A stretch of DNA of 64,000 nt from CAVSCR01 sp963726575 (GTDB taxonomy: Bacteria > Actinomycetota > Actinomycetes > JAHEKZ01): NCBI GenBank assembly GCA_963726575.1, contig CAVSCR010000006.1, forward strand, positions 1 to 64,000, read 5' to 3'. The position numbers were made by a program, and so were the translations under genes. The notes under the pieces were generated by a model. That model worked only from the letters and a program-made list of their open reading frames with translations. It did no database searches and was not told the origin of the DNA. Of this stretch, positions 17,736 to 25,912 are shown in pieces. Numbering within the stretch: the first letter of the stretch is position 1; every line of letters begins with the position of its first letter.

Positions 17736-19370
17736 CTAGGTGTCGAAGGTGCGCGAGTAGCGACAACCGTCGCGGTCGACCCAGATCACGTGGCTGTCGA
17801 CGACCGGGCCGAGTCGAAGCCGCTCCGGCAGTCGCACGTCGGCACCCACCCGGAACTCGCCGCGGCCCAGGGGCACGAGCTCGGGCTGGTCCTTGTTCGC
17901 CTCCACGCCGTTGTCCGCGATGAGGTGTAGCCGCTCGCCACGCGCGACGATGCGCAAGTGGGTCCACCACGGCGAGTACGAGCGGTAGTGACCCACCGCT
18001 GACGCCAGGCCGGGGTCGACGTCGGCGTCGCCGACCGGGGTGATCCCGTCGCGGCTCAGCACGCGCCCGCCGTAGATCCACTTGCCAGCTGCCTGGTCGA
18101 CCACGTGTGAGAACGTCCGCCAACCCGGGTGGGTGCAACCCCAGCGTTGCTCCGACAGCCGAACGAGCCGCCCCGTGCCTTCGCCGTCCGACAGCGACGG
18201 CCCGGCGTCATCGATTGCGACCACGAAGGAGCCGTGCGCATCCGACCATCGCCTCGACGTGCCCACCGGCTCCAGCGTCGCCGGCGGATCGTGATCCGCG
18301 AACCCCTCGGCGCCGGCTGCCCGTTGGACCGCCACGAATACGTGACGCGCAACGACTTCGGCGGCCGGCGAGTCGCCCGGCGCGTTGGTCATGACTGCGA
18401 CACCGACCCGTCGGTCGAGATCACCGAGCAGGAAGGACGCGTAACCCACCATGCCACCGCCGTGCGAGAGGCACGTCGATCCATTGATCTGCTCGACGTT
18501 GAGGCCCAGGCCGTATCGGCTCGGGTACTGCGACGGCTCACCGTCGGGGGCGAGCGATCCGATCATCTGCGCGAACGACTCCTCCGACACGACCGCGCCA
18601 CCGCTCAGGCGACCTCGGGCCAGCAACATCGAGAGGTAGCGCCCGAGGTCAGCGCCGGTGGCGGCGACATTCCCGTCGGCGGCCTCGACTCCGAACCAGG
18701 TGGCCGGTTCGAGCGGGTCCCCCGGCAGGAACGGTCGATCCTCGAAGCGCGGTTGGTAGCCGGTGGCCAACGTCGGTCGGTCGACATCACCGATCCGAGC
18801 CAGGCTGGCGTCCATCCCGACCGGTCCCAGCACGCACTCCCCGACCAGGTCGGCGCAGGAGCGGCCGGTGACCGCTCGCACGATCTGACCCAGGACGACG
18901 TACCCCAGGTTGGAGTAGTGGAAGAACGATCCGGGCGCCGATCCCGTCTGCGTCTCGCGCAGCGACCACACCTGGGCCAGCTCGTCGGGATTCGCATCGG
19001 AGCCCATGACGAGTCCGGCCGTGTGCTGCAGCAGGTGACGGATCGTGAACGGCTCGTATGCGCTCGACACCTGGAGCCAGGGCAGGTGGCCCAGCGCAGG
19101 GTCGTCCAGGGCCAGCAGCCCTTGGTCGACCAACCGCAGGACCACCAACGAGGTGAACGACTTGCTGATCGATCCGATCTCGAAGCGGGTGCGCTGGTCC
19201 ACCGCGAGCTGCGTCGCCAGGTCGACCACACCGAACGGCACGACCGCAAGCGAACCGTCTGACCCGACGACGCTGACGACGCCTCCCGGCGCCCCACCGG
19301 CTGACAGCAGGTCCGCCGTGGCGCGCGCGATCGCGTCGTGCACCATGGTGTCGAGGGCCATATCAGTCAT
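17736..19370 (-). CDS. Serine hydrolase, class C beta-lactamase / D-aminopeptidase family
   Basis: A 544-aa protein. The nucleophile motif is SISKSF (Ser-x-x-Lys, near residue 70), the second motif is FHYSNLGY (Tyr-x-Asn), and SHGGGM matches the third His-x-Gly element. These belong to the AmpC/esterase/D-peptidase superfamily. No signal peptide is seen, so it is probably cytoplasmic and not an antibiotic-resistance enzyme. ATG 19370 overlaps the upstream ATPase stop (ATGACTGA), making it the last gene of the peptide ABC operon. That context favours hydrolysis of an imported peptide or amide, possibly one with D-residues. Confidence 0.8.
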   Translation of the reverse strand: MTDMALDTMVHDAIARATADLLSAGGAPGGVVSVVGSDGSLAVVPFGVVDLATQLAVDQRTRFEIGSISKSFTSLVVLRLVDQGLLALDDPALGHLPWLQVSSAYEPFTIRHLLQHTAGLVMGSDANPDELAQVWSLRETQTGSAPGSFFHYSNLGYVVLGQIVRAVTGRSCADLVGECVLGPVGMDASLARIGDVDRPTLATGYQPRFEDRPFLPGDPLEPATWFGVEAADGNVAATGADLGRYLSMLLARGRLSGGAVVSEESFAQMIGSLAPDGEPSQYPSRYGLGLNVEQINGSTCLSHGGGMVGYASFLLGDLDRRVGVAVMTNAPGDSPAAEVVARHVFVAVQRAAGAEGFADHDPPATLEPVGTSRRWSDAHGSFVVAIDDAGPSLSDGEGTGRLVRLSEQRWGCTHPGWRTFSHVVDQAAGKWIYGGRVLSRDGITPVGDADVDPGLASAVGHYRSYSPWWTHLRIVARGERLHLIADNGVEANKDQPELVPLGRGEFRVGADVRLPERLRLGPVVDSHVIWVDRDGCRYSRTFDT

Positions 19371-20394
19371 GGTCGCCGGTCCCCCGCGTGACGACCGAAG
19401 CAGCCTGCAGCAGCAGGCAGGCCGCCCGGTGGTCGTTCGCACCGACCGGTTGCAGCATCGGGTCGCTGCTGTCGCAACCTGTGGTGACCACGGGACAACG
19501 CGGGTGGAAGCGGCAACCAGACGGCACGTCAGCGGGGTTGGGTGCTTCCCCCTGCAGGATCTGTCCCCACGCCTGCTCGCGTGGGTCCGGTCGCGGCACG
19601 ATGGACAACAGGGCCTTGGTGTAGGGGTGCTGCGGGTGGTGGATGACCTCGTGCGCAGGTCCTTCCTCGACGATCCGACCGAGGTACATCACGGCGATCC
19701 GGTCGGCGAAGTGGGCCGCTGTCGACAGGTCGTGGGTGATCATCACGATGCCCATGCGCCCGTCCTTGCGCAATGCGTCGAGCAACGACAGCACGCCAGC
19801 GCGCACCGACACGTCGAGCATGGACACCGGCTCGTCGGCCAGCAGTAGATCGGGCTGCAGCACCAGACTCGCCGCGATGGCCACCCGCTGTCGCTGCCCT
19901 CCGGACAGCTCGTGCGGGTAGCGGTCGGTGTAGGCCTCGGCGGGGGTCAGCTCCGCCCGCTCGAGACTGGCTCTGATCAGATCGGACCGTTCCGCGCGGC
20001 TGCGGCCGATGCCGTGGACGAGCAGGGGCTCCTCAACCGTCTGCCACACTCGGAACCTCATGTCGAGCGCCTCGTACGGATCCTGATAGATCATCTGCGC
20101 GTGACGGCGCAGCGGCCGCATCTGCTTCGCCGAACGGCCGATCACCTCGGTCCCGCTGAGCCGCACGCTGCCCGTGGCTGACGGTGCCATCCCCAGAATG
20201 CTCTGCAACGTCGTCGTCTTTCCGCAGCCGGACTCGCCCACGATCGCGAGCATCTCGCCGCGACCGACGCGAAAGCTCACTCCATCGACGGCACAGACGT
20301 CCGGGGTCACCTGGCGGGCCAACAAGTTGCGGCGACCGGGATACACGACGCGAAGGTCGTCGACCTGTAGCAGCGGGGCGTCGGGATCAGTCAC
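19363..20394 (-). CDS. Oligopeptide/dipeptide ABC transporter ATP-binding protein (DppF/OppF type)
   Basis: A 343-aa ATPase with Walker A GESGCGKTTT, signature LSGGQRQRVAIA, Walker B LLLADEPVSMLD and the H-loop MITHDLS. The C-terminal oligopeptide-family extension contains RCPVVTTGC. It is the second of two ATPases in an operon that runs from 23300 leftward. GTG 20394 overlaps the stop of the partner ATPase gene by eight bases (GTGACTGA), and its own stop overlaps the hydrolase start in the same way. It powers uptake of peptide-like substrates. Confidence 0.92.
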   Translation of the reverse strand: MTDPDAPLLQVDDLRVVYPGRRNLLARQVTPDVCAVDGVSFRVGRGEMLAIVGESGCGKTTTLQSILGMAPSATGSVRLSGTEVIGRSAKQMRPLRRHAQMIYQDPYEALDMRFRVWQTVEEPLLVHGIGRSRAERSDLIRASLERAELTPAEAYTDRYPHELSGGQRQRVAIAASLVLQPDLLLADEPVSMLDVSVRAGVLSLLDALRKDGRMGIVMITHDLSTAAHFADRIAVMYLGRIVEEGPAHEVIHHPQHPYTKALLSIVPRPDPREQAWGQILQGEAPNPADVPSGCRFHPRCPVVTTGCDSSDPMLQPVGANDHRAACLLLQAASVVTRGTGDHD

Positions 20395-21349
20395 GGGGTC
20401 CCCCGGCTCGGTGGCAGGCGGCGAGGTGGTCTTGGCTCATCACCTGGGCGACGGGCCGCTGGCTGGCACAGATCTCGATGGCCTGCGGACACCGGTCGCG
20501 GAAAGCACACCCGTGGATCGGATGGTCCAGGTGCGGCGGCGACCCGGGAATGGATGTGACGGCGCGCTCTGCGTACAGATCTGGAGTCGCGGCGAACAAC
20601 GCGCGTGTGTACGGGTGGTCCGGCTCGTGATAGAGCGTCTCCATCGGACCGATCTCGACGATCTGCCCTGCGTACATGACCGCCGCCGTGTCACACGCCT
20701 GCGCCACCACCGCGAGGTCGTGCGTGACGAGGATCAAGGACAGGCTCAGGTCGGCGGTCAACCGGGTCAGCAGCTGCAGGATCTGGGCCTGCACCATGAC
20801 ATCGAGCGCCGTGGTCGGCTCGTCAGCGATCAACACCTTGGGGTTGCACGAGAGCGCCATTGCGATGGCGGCGCGTTGTCGCATGCCGCCCGACATCTCA
20901 TGTGGGTACTTGTCCGCCGCACTCGCCGGCATCCCCACCACACCCAGCAGCTCCTGGACGCGCTGGGCCGCGGCCTTGCCGGAAGCCACGTCGTGGAACT
21001 CCATGGGTTCCGCGATCTGGCTGCCTACCTTCTTCACGGGGTCGAACGCGTTCATCGCACCCTGGAACACCATGGCGATGTCGCGCCAGCGGTAGGCGTT
21101 GAACCCCTTCTCCCCCAGGGGGAGGAGGTCCGTGCCGTCCAACCTGACCTCTCCGGCAACGCTGGCCGACGACGGAAGCAGCCCGATCGTGGCCAGCCCG
21201 GTGGTGGTCTTCCCGGATCCGGACTCGCCGACCAGACCGAGCCGTTGCCCCGGCGCGAGGCTCAGGTTGACGCCCTGCACCGCGTGCAGCTCGCCGCCGT
21301 CGGGCAGGTCGAACCAGACGTGTAGGTCAAGGATCTCGAGCAGGCTCAC
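20387..21349 (-). CDS. Oligopeptide/dipeptide ABC transporter ATP-binding protein (DppD/OppD type)
   Basis: A 320-aa ATPase with Walker A GESGSGKTTTG, signature MSGGMRQRAAIAMAL, Walker B VLIADEPTTALD, the H-loop VTHDLA, and the C-terminal RCPQAIEIC Fe-S-like cysteine region of the Opp/Dpp ATPases. GTG 21349 overlaps the upstream permease stop (GTGA). The open frame continues upstream for hundreds of bases, but that stretch is a shadow of the permease gene. It acts with its partner ATPase and the two permeases as one importer. Confidence 0.92.
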   Translation of the reverse strand: MSLLEILDLHVWFDLPDGGELHAVQGVNLSLAPGQRLGLVGESGSGKTTTGLATIGLLPSSASVAGEVRLDGTDLLPLGEKGFNAYRWRDIAMVFQGAMNAFDPVKKVGSQIAEPMEFHDVASGKAAAQRVQELLGVVGMPASAADKYPHEMSGGMRQRAAIAMALSCNPKVLIADEPTTALDVMVQAQILQLLTRLTADLSLSLILVTHDLAVVAQACDTAAVMYAGQIVEIGPMETLYHEPDHPYTRALFAATPDLYAERAVTSIPGSPPHLDHPIHGCAFRDRCPQAIEICASQRPVAQVMSQDHLAACHRAGGPRD

Positions 21350-22296
21350 ACCGCGTCCGATCCACGGCCGACCAAAGGACGCAGGCGCCATGACTTCGGC
21401 GACAGGTAGGCCACCTTCAGGCGAGGATTCAGGGCGTCTTCGATCGCCTGACCGACCAGATAGCAGCCGACGATGACCAGGGCGACCGCCAGACCGGGCG
21501 GCACGATCGCCCACCAGGCCCCGGCGCTGATGGCCGTGCGGTCGAAGGCGTGCTCCATGATCGTTCCCCAGGTGACCGCCGTCGGGTCGGACAGGCCGAG
21601 GAAGGCGAGCGCGGTCTCGTCGAAGATGGCGACGGCGACCGTGAGAACCGTGCTGGCGATCAGCAGCGGGCCCACCTGCGGCAGGACGTGCCGGAAGATG
21701 ATGCGGGTGTTGCTGGCACCGACGGTCTGCGCGCGCTTGACGTACGTGCGCTCCCGGATGCTCTTGACCTGGGCGCGCACCACCCTGGCCGTGCCGGTCC
21801 ACAAGAGGATGCCGATGACGATGATCACGTGGGACAGGCTCGGTCCCCAGACGGCCGCGATCACGATCATCAGGACCAGGTCGGGGATCACCAAGAAGTA
21901 GTCGGTGATGCGCATGAGCACCACGTCGGTGGTGCCGCCGAAGTAGCCGGAGACCAAACCGATGGTCCCACCGAGGGTCATGGCCACCAGGGTCGCCGTG
22001 AAGCCCACGATCATCGACACCCGGCTCCCCACGAGCACGAGGCTCGTCATGTCGATCCCGCCGTCGTCGCAGCCGAGCCAGTGGTGCGCGGACGGTCGCT
22101 CGAAGACCCCGCACGTGGCCGTGTGCACGCCCTTGGTCGCCAGCAGCGGCGCGAAGATCGCGATCAGGACGAAGAAGATCAGGATCCCCAGGCCGATCCG
22201 TGCCGAACGCCCCTTCAGCATGCTTCGCACCGCACGCAGCGCACCGGTCTGCACGTCGGAGCGCGGCGCGTCGGTGGTGTTGATGACGGTGCTCAT
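21346..22296 (-). CDS. Peptide ABC transporter permease (DppC/OppC type)
   Basis: A 316-aa membrane protein. The long N-terminal cytoplasmic and first TM segment (LGILIFFVLIAIFAPLLA) is followed by a periplasmic loop. Five more helices contain the EAA-like loop RAQTVGASNTRIIFRHVLPQVGP that docks on the ATPase. The length is normal. ATG 22296 sits inside an 11-bp tandem repeat that separates it from the first permease gene. It is the third of four transporter genes in transcription order counting the permease upstream. Confidence 0.92.
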   Translation of the reverse strand: MSTVINTTDAPRSDVQTGALRAVRSMLKGRSARIGLGILIFFVLIAIFAPLLATKGVHTATCGVFERPSAHHWLGCDDGGIDMTSLVLVGSRVSMIVGFTATLVAMTLGGTIGLVSGYFGGTTDVVLMRITDYFLVIPDLVLMIVIAAVWGPSLSHVIIVIGILLWTGTARVVRAQVKSIRERTYVKRAQTVGASNTRIIFRHVLPQVGPLLIASTVLTVAVAIFDETALAFLGLSDPTAVTWGTIMEHAFDRTAISAGAWWAIVPPGLAVALVIVGCYLVGQAIEDALNPRLKVAYLSPKSWRLRPLVGRGSDAV

Positions 22297-22343
22297 GATG
22301 GGCTCATGATGGGCTCATGATGGGCTCATGATGGGGCTCATGA
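22292..22343. repeat. 11-bp tandem repeat between permease genes
   Basis: The unit CTCATGATGGG occurs at 22292, 22303, 22314 and 22325 (the last with one extra G), then a partial CTCATGA at 22337. On the transcribed strand each unit carries an ATG and the set joins the stop of dppB-type (22338-22340) to the start of dppC-type (22296). Because 11 is not a multiple of 3, the ATGs fall in different frames. Slippage here would change the 41-nt spacing between the two permease genes. Confidence 0.85.
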
Positions 22344-23300
22344 CGTGATCCTCGGGTCCAGCCTGAAGTAGAGCAGGTCGGCGAAGAAGTTGATCGTGAT
22401 CACGGTAACCGTGATCACGAGGAACCCTCCTTGGAGCATCGGGTAGTCACGCTGCAACACCGCCTGGTACAGCGCTGACCCGATGCCGGGCCACGAGAAG
22501 ATGACCTCCACCAAGATGACGCCGGTGACCACGGCGCTCAGGGACAACGCGATCATCGTCAGCGTCGGCAGCATCGCGTTGCGTAGCGCATGGCGTCGGA
22601 TGATCGTGCGTTTGGGCAGCCCCTTCGCCCGGGCTGTGAGGATCTGATCGTCGCCCAACGTCTCCAGCATCGCCGAACGCACGATCAACGTGTTCTCGCC
22701 GTACAGAGTCAAGACCAGGGTCAGCACCGGAAGGAACATGTGCGAGCTCAGGTCGCGGATGTGCGCCGTAGTCGAGAGGTCGGTCGCGAACGGGTCGCTC
22801 ATTCCCGCGGCCGGAAAGACGCCGGCGAACAGGATCAGCAACATCGCCCCGATGAACTGGGTCGGGAACGCGTAGAACGTGATCGCCAGGTTGGTGCTGA
22901 GCGAGTCGGTCGCGGTTCCTCGGCGCACAGCCGAGAGCACGCCCGTGGCGATCCCCAGCGCGATCGCGATGACCGTTCCCGTGAGCACCATCGGGATCGT
23001 GTTCGCCATCGCCCGCGCCAGGTTCGACGACACCGGCTGCTGGTTGGCGAAGGAGATCCCGAGGTTTCCGTGCAGCAACTGCTTGAGGTAGAGCAGGTAC
23101 TGCTGCCACATGGGCTTGTCCAGCCCGAACTGGGCCTGCAACGCCTCCCGCAGCTGGGGTCCGGCTCCGGGGACATGAGAGATGTTGGACGCCGCGTTTC
23201 CGGGCAGGATCCGGAAGAGGACGAAGTTGATGGTCAAAGCGACGAAGATCGTGGCCACGGCGAAAGCGGCGCGCTTCACCACGTAATCGCCGCTGCGCAT
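22338..23300 (-). CDS. Peptide ABC transporter permease (DppB/OppB type)
   Basis: A 320-aa permease with about six helices, starting MRSGDYVVKRAAFAVATIFVALTINF. It has the family's long periplasmic loop (LDKPMWQQYLLYLKQLLHGNLGISF) and the ATPase-docking loop TARAKGLPKRTIIRRHALRNAMLPT. It is the first gene of the leftward transporter operon. It is separated by 113 bp from the divergent GntR gene, where the putative ATACACAGT operator lies. Confidence 0.92.
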   Translation of the reverse strand: MRSGDYVVKRAAFAVATIFVALTINFVLFRILPGNAASNISHVPGAGPQLREALQAQFGLDKPMWQQYLLYLKQLLHGNLGISFANQQPVSSNLARAMANTIPMVLTGTVIAIALGIATGVLSAVRRGTATDSLSTNLAITFYAFPTQFIGAMLLILFAGVFPAAGMSDPFATDLSTTAHIRDLSSHMFLPVLTLVLTLYGENTLIVRSAMLETLGDDQILTARAKGLPKRTIIRRHALRNAMLPTLTMIALSLSAVVTGVILVEVIFSWPGIGSALYQAVLQRDYPMLQGGFLVITVTVITINFFADLLYFRLDPRITS

Positions 23301-23338
23301 TTGTCACCTCCGCCACGTCGGTTTGAGGCGCAGTAAAC

Positions 23339-23347
23339 ATACACAGT
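23339..23347 (+). promoter_or_regulatory. Candidate GntR operator, ATACACAGT copy 1
   Basis: The 9-mer ATACACAGT lies in the 113-bp gap between the divergent permease operon and the GntR gene. The same 9-mer occurs at 27433-27441 before the aminotransferase gene. I infer that both are bound by the GntR/UTRA regulator encoded at 23414; no binding evidence exists. Confidence 0.4.
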
Positions 23348-23413
23348 CGCCTCACCATGCTCTACGGTTCGTGATGCGTCCCGCGAGTCCCGGGACGGCG
23401 GGGGTGCTGAGAG

Positions 23414-24232
23414 GTGGGCCGGGTGGCGCTGTCGTTGCGAGGTGACGTCACACCACGGCTGCGGTACGAGCAGGTCATCGACCTGATCGAGCACTTGATC
23501 ACCGACCAGGGCCTGCAGCCTGGCGACGTGCTCCCGACGAACAAGGAGCTCGCGCAGGACGCCGGCGTCAGCCTCATCTCGGTGCGTCGAGCCCTCGACG
23601 AGCTCGAACGGGCCGGACGGGTGCGTCGTCACCAAGGCGTCGGCACGTTCGTCGCAGCGGAGCGGATCCTGGCCCACCCCTCCTTGGCCGGCGGCCTGCT
23701 CGCGACGCTGACGGAAGGCGTGGCGAGCCCCCGGGTCGACACCCGCCTGCTCGGCGTTCGACGTCGAGGAGCCGGTGTCGATGCTGCGCGGGCGCTCGCG
23801 ATCACCGTGGACGACCCCGTGTGGGAGATCAGCCGGCTCCGGGTGATCGGCGCCCGGGCGATGATCAGCGAGACGTCGGTGATCCCCCTCGCCGTGGCGC
23901 CCGACATCGACACCAGCGCACTGCGGGGTGGACACCCGCTGTACGCGTGGCTCGCCGACCACCACGGGTTGGTGGACGTCTATGAGGAGCAGTACCTGGA
24001 CGTCACCCTCCCCGGCGCCACGGATCGCAAGCTCCTCGGGCTGTCCACACGGGACCGGGTCGTACGGATCCGAGGCGTCAGCTACAGCAATGACGGCCAG
24101 CCGTTCGACCGCTTCCAGCAGGTGTACCCGACCGATGGCTTCGCCTTCTACCTGTCCGGACAGACCGATCGGCAGGTGCTGCCCGTCGCGACGCGGGCGA
24201 GGCCGTCCCGGTCGACCCGAGCCCGCGCGTAA
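23414..24232 (+). CDS. GntR-family regulator with UTRA ligand domain
   Basis: A 272-aa protein. The N-terminal winged helix-turn-helix reads LRYEQVIDLIEHLITDQGLQPGDVLPTNKELAQDAGVSLISVRRALDELERAGRVRRHQGVGTFV, typical of GntR. The C-terminal two-thirds is a UTRA-type effector-binding domain (PVWEISRLRVIGARAMISETSVIPLAVAPD). It lies between the diverging permease operon and the solute-binding protein gene, 16 nt before the latter. It is therefore the probable local repressor of both. GTG 23414 or GTG 23423 may be the start. Confidence 0.88.
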   Translation: MGRVALSLRGDVTPRLRYEQVIDLIEHLITDQGLQPGDVLPTNKELAQDAGVSLISVRRALDELERAGRVRRHQGVGTFVAAERILAHPSLAGGLLATLTEGVASPRVDTRLLGVRRRGAGVDAARALAITVDDPVWEISRLRVIGARAMISETSVIPLAVAPDIDTSALRGGHPLYAWLADHHGLVDVYEEQYLDVTLPGATDRKLLGLSTRDRVVRIRGVSYSNDGQPFDRFQQVYPTDGFAFYLSGQTDRQVLPVATRARPSRSTRARA

Positions 24233-24248
24233 CCCGACGAACGGAGTC

Positions 24249-25910
24249 ATGATGCGCACACCCGGCCTGATTCGAACCGCGGCGTTGGTCGCGGTCGCTG
24301 GACTGGTGCTGGCGGGGTGCTCGTCGGGCAGCGGGAGTGGTCAGGCCAACGGCGAGAGCGGTCTGCTCAAGATCGGGTCGACGGTGCCCATCGACTCCCT
24401 GAACCCCTTCGTGGCCCAGTCGGACTACTCAGCAGTCGTGTTCCAGTACGTCTACCCCCACCTGGTGCAGTACGACGCCAAGCTCGACCTGGTCGCCGAC
24501 TACGCCTCGAAGTGGACGACATCCAAGGACGGTCGCACCTGGACGTTCACGACCGCGCCGAACGCCACGTGGTCGGACGGGAAGCCGCTCACCGCGGAGG
24601 ACGCCGCCTGGACCATCAACACGATCCTGAAGTACCAGAACGGGGCGACTGCCAACATGGCCGGGTTCGTCGCTCACCTCGACAAGGCGGCGGCCCCCAC
24701 TGCAACGAAGCTGGTTCTCACCTACCAGCGCCCTGTTGCCAATGTGCTCGCCCAGCTGCAGAACGTCGACATCTTGCCCGAACACCTCTGGAGCCGGTAC
24801 GCGACCGGCGACGGCCTCGAGCTCAAGCGCTTCCAGAACGGCGCACCGATGGTGTCCGGTGGCCCGTTCATGCTCACCAAGTACGAGAAGAACCAGTACG
24901 CGGTGTTGAACACCAACCCGACCTGGTGGGGGACCAAGCCGCACATCTCCGGCTTCGGGCTGCAGTTCTTCTCCAACGAAGACGCCATGATCACCGCGAT
25001 CAAGACGCATGCGATCGACATGGTCGGCGAAGGGACGCCACCGACCGCAGTCGATGCCCTCAAGGCCGGTGGTCTGGTCGTGTCGACCGCGCCCAGCCTG
25101 TCGATGAAGACGCTGATCATCAACACGAACCCCGCGAAGACGCAGCATCGGGAGTTGCTGGACCCACGGGTGCGCGAAGCGCTCGAGTACGCCACCGACC
25201 GGACGAGCATCATCAACACGGCGTGGCTCGGGCAGGCCACGCCCGGCACGACGATCATCGCGGCGGCCAGCGGCATCTGGCACAACGACTCGATCCCGGG
25301 TCTGCCGTACGACCTCGCCAAGGCGAATGCACTGCTCGACCAGGCGGGGTTCACGCGCGGGTCCGACGGCATCCGCGTGGCCGACGGCCACCCGATGAAC
25401 TACGACGTGATCTTCGCGACCGACGAGAAGGGCACCGGCGACCGCACCTTCCAGATCCTGCAGACCGACTTCCACAAGATCGGGATCCAGATCAACCAGC
25501 GCACGATGGACGCCGACGCGTCGTTCAACGCCATCACCGCGCCGGACGGCAAGTACCAGAGCTACGACCTTGCGATGTGGGACTGGGTGCCGCCCGTCGA
25601 CCCTGACTTCATGCTCTCGGTCATGACCTGCGCCTCCTGGGGCAACAACAGTGACAGCGGCTACTGCAACCCTGCCTACGACGCGCTGTACTCCCAGCAG
25701 TCGACCTTGTTGGACCCGCAGGCGCGCAAGAAGGTGGTGGACAAGATGCAGCAGATCGTCTACGACGACCGGCCCTACATCATCTTGAACTACCCGAACA
25801 TCATCGAGGCCCACAGCACGTCCTGGACGGGGTTCGTCATGTCGCCGGAGGTCGGCTCGGTCACCAACTTGTCGATGCAGACGCTGCTCAACGTTCACCG
25901 GGTGAACTGA
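24249..25910 (+). CDS. Peptide ABC transporter solute-binding lipoprotein
   Basis: A 553-aa family 5 extracellular binding protein. The N terminus is a lipoprotein signal (LVLAGC, Cys near residue 22). The mature part has the SBP_bac_5 pattern: SLNPFVAQSDYSAVVFQYVYPHLV, then WTFTTAPNATWSDGKPLTAEDAAWTINTI, and VREALEYATDR in the second lobe. It delivers substrate to the permease encoded on the other side of the GntR gene. The start is ATG 24249 or the adjacent ATG 24252, which is better spaced from GGAG. Only 2 nt separate its stop from the aminopeptidase start. Confidence 0.92.
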   Translation: MMRTPGLIRTAALVAVAGLVLAGCSSGSGSGQANGESGLLKIGSTVPIDSLNPFVAQSDYSAVVFQYVYPHLVQYDAKLDLVADYASKWTTSKDGRTWTFTTAPNATWSDGKPLTAEDAAWTINTILKYQNGATANMAGFVAHLDKAAAPTATKLVLTYQRPVANVLAQLQNVDILPEHLWSRYATGDGLELKRFQNGAPMVSGGPFMLTKYEKNQYAVLNTNPTWWGTKPHISGFGLQFFSNEDAMITAIKTHAIDMVGEGTPPTAVDALKAGGLVVSTAPSLSMKTLIINTNPAKTQHRELLDPRVREALEYATDRTSIINTAWLGQATPGTTIIAAASGIWHNDSIPGLPYDLAKANALLDQAGFTRGSDGIRVADGHPMNYDVIFATDEKGTGDRTFQILQTDFHKIGIQINQRTMDADASFNAITAPDGKYQSYDLAMWDWVPPVDPDFMLSVMTCASWGNNSDSGYCNPAYDALYSQQSTLLDPQARKKVVDKMQQIVYDDRPYIILNYPNIIEAHSTSWTGFVMSPEVGSVTNLSMQTLLNVHRVN

Positions 25911-25912
25911 CC

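Noticed and set aside
17736..19370. Antibiotic-resistance beta-lactamase
   Set aside because: The Ser-x-x-Lys fold is shared by many esterases and D-peptidases. It lacks a visible signal peptide and is coupled to a peptide importer.
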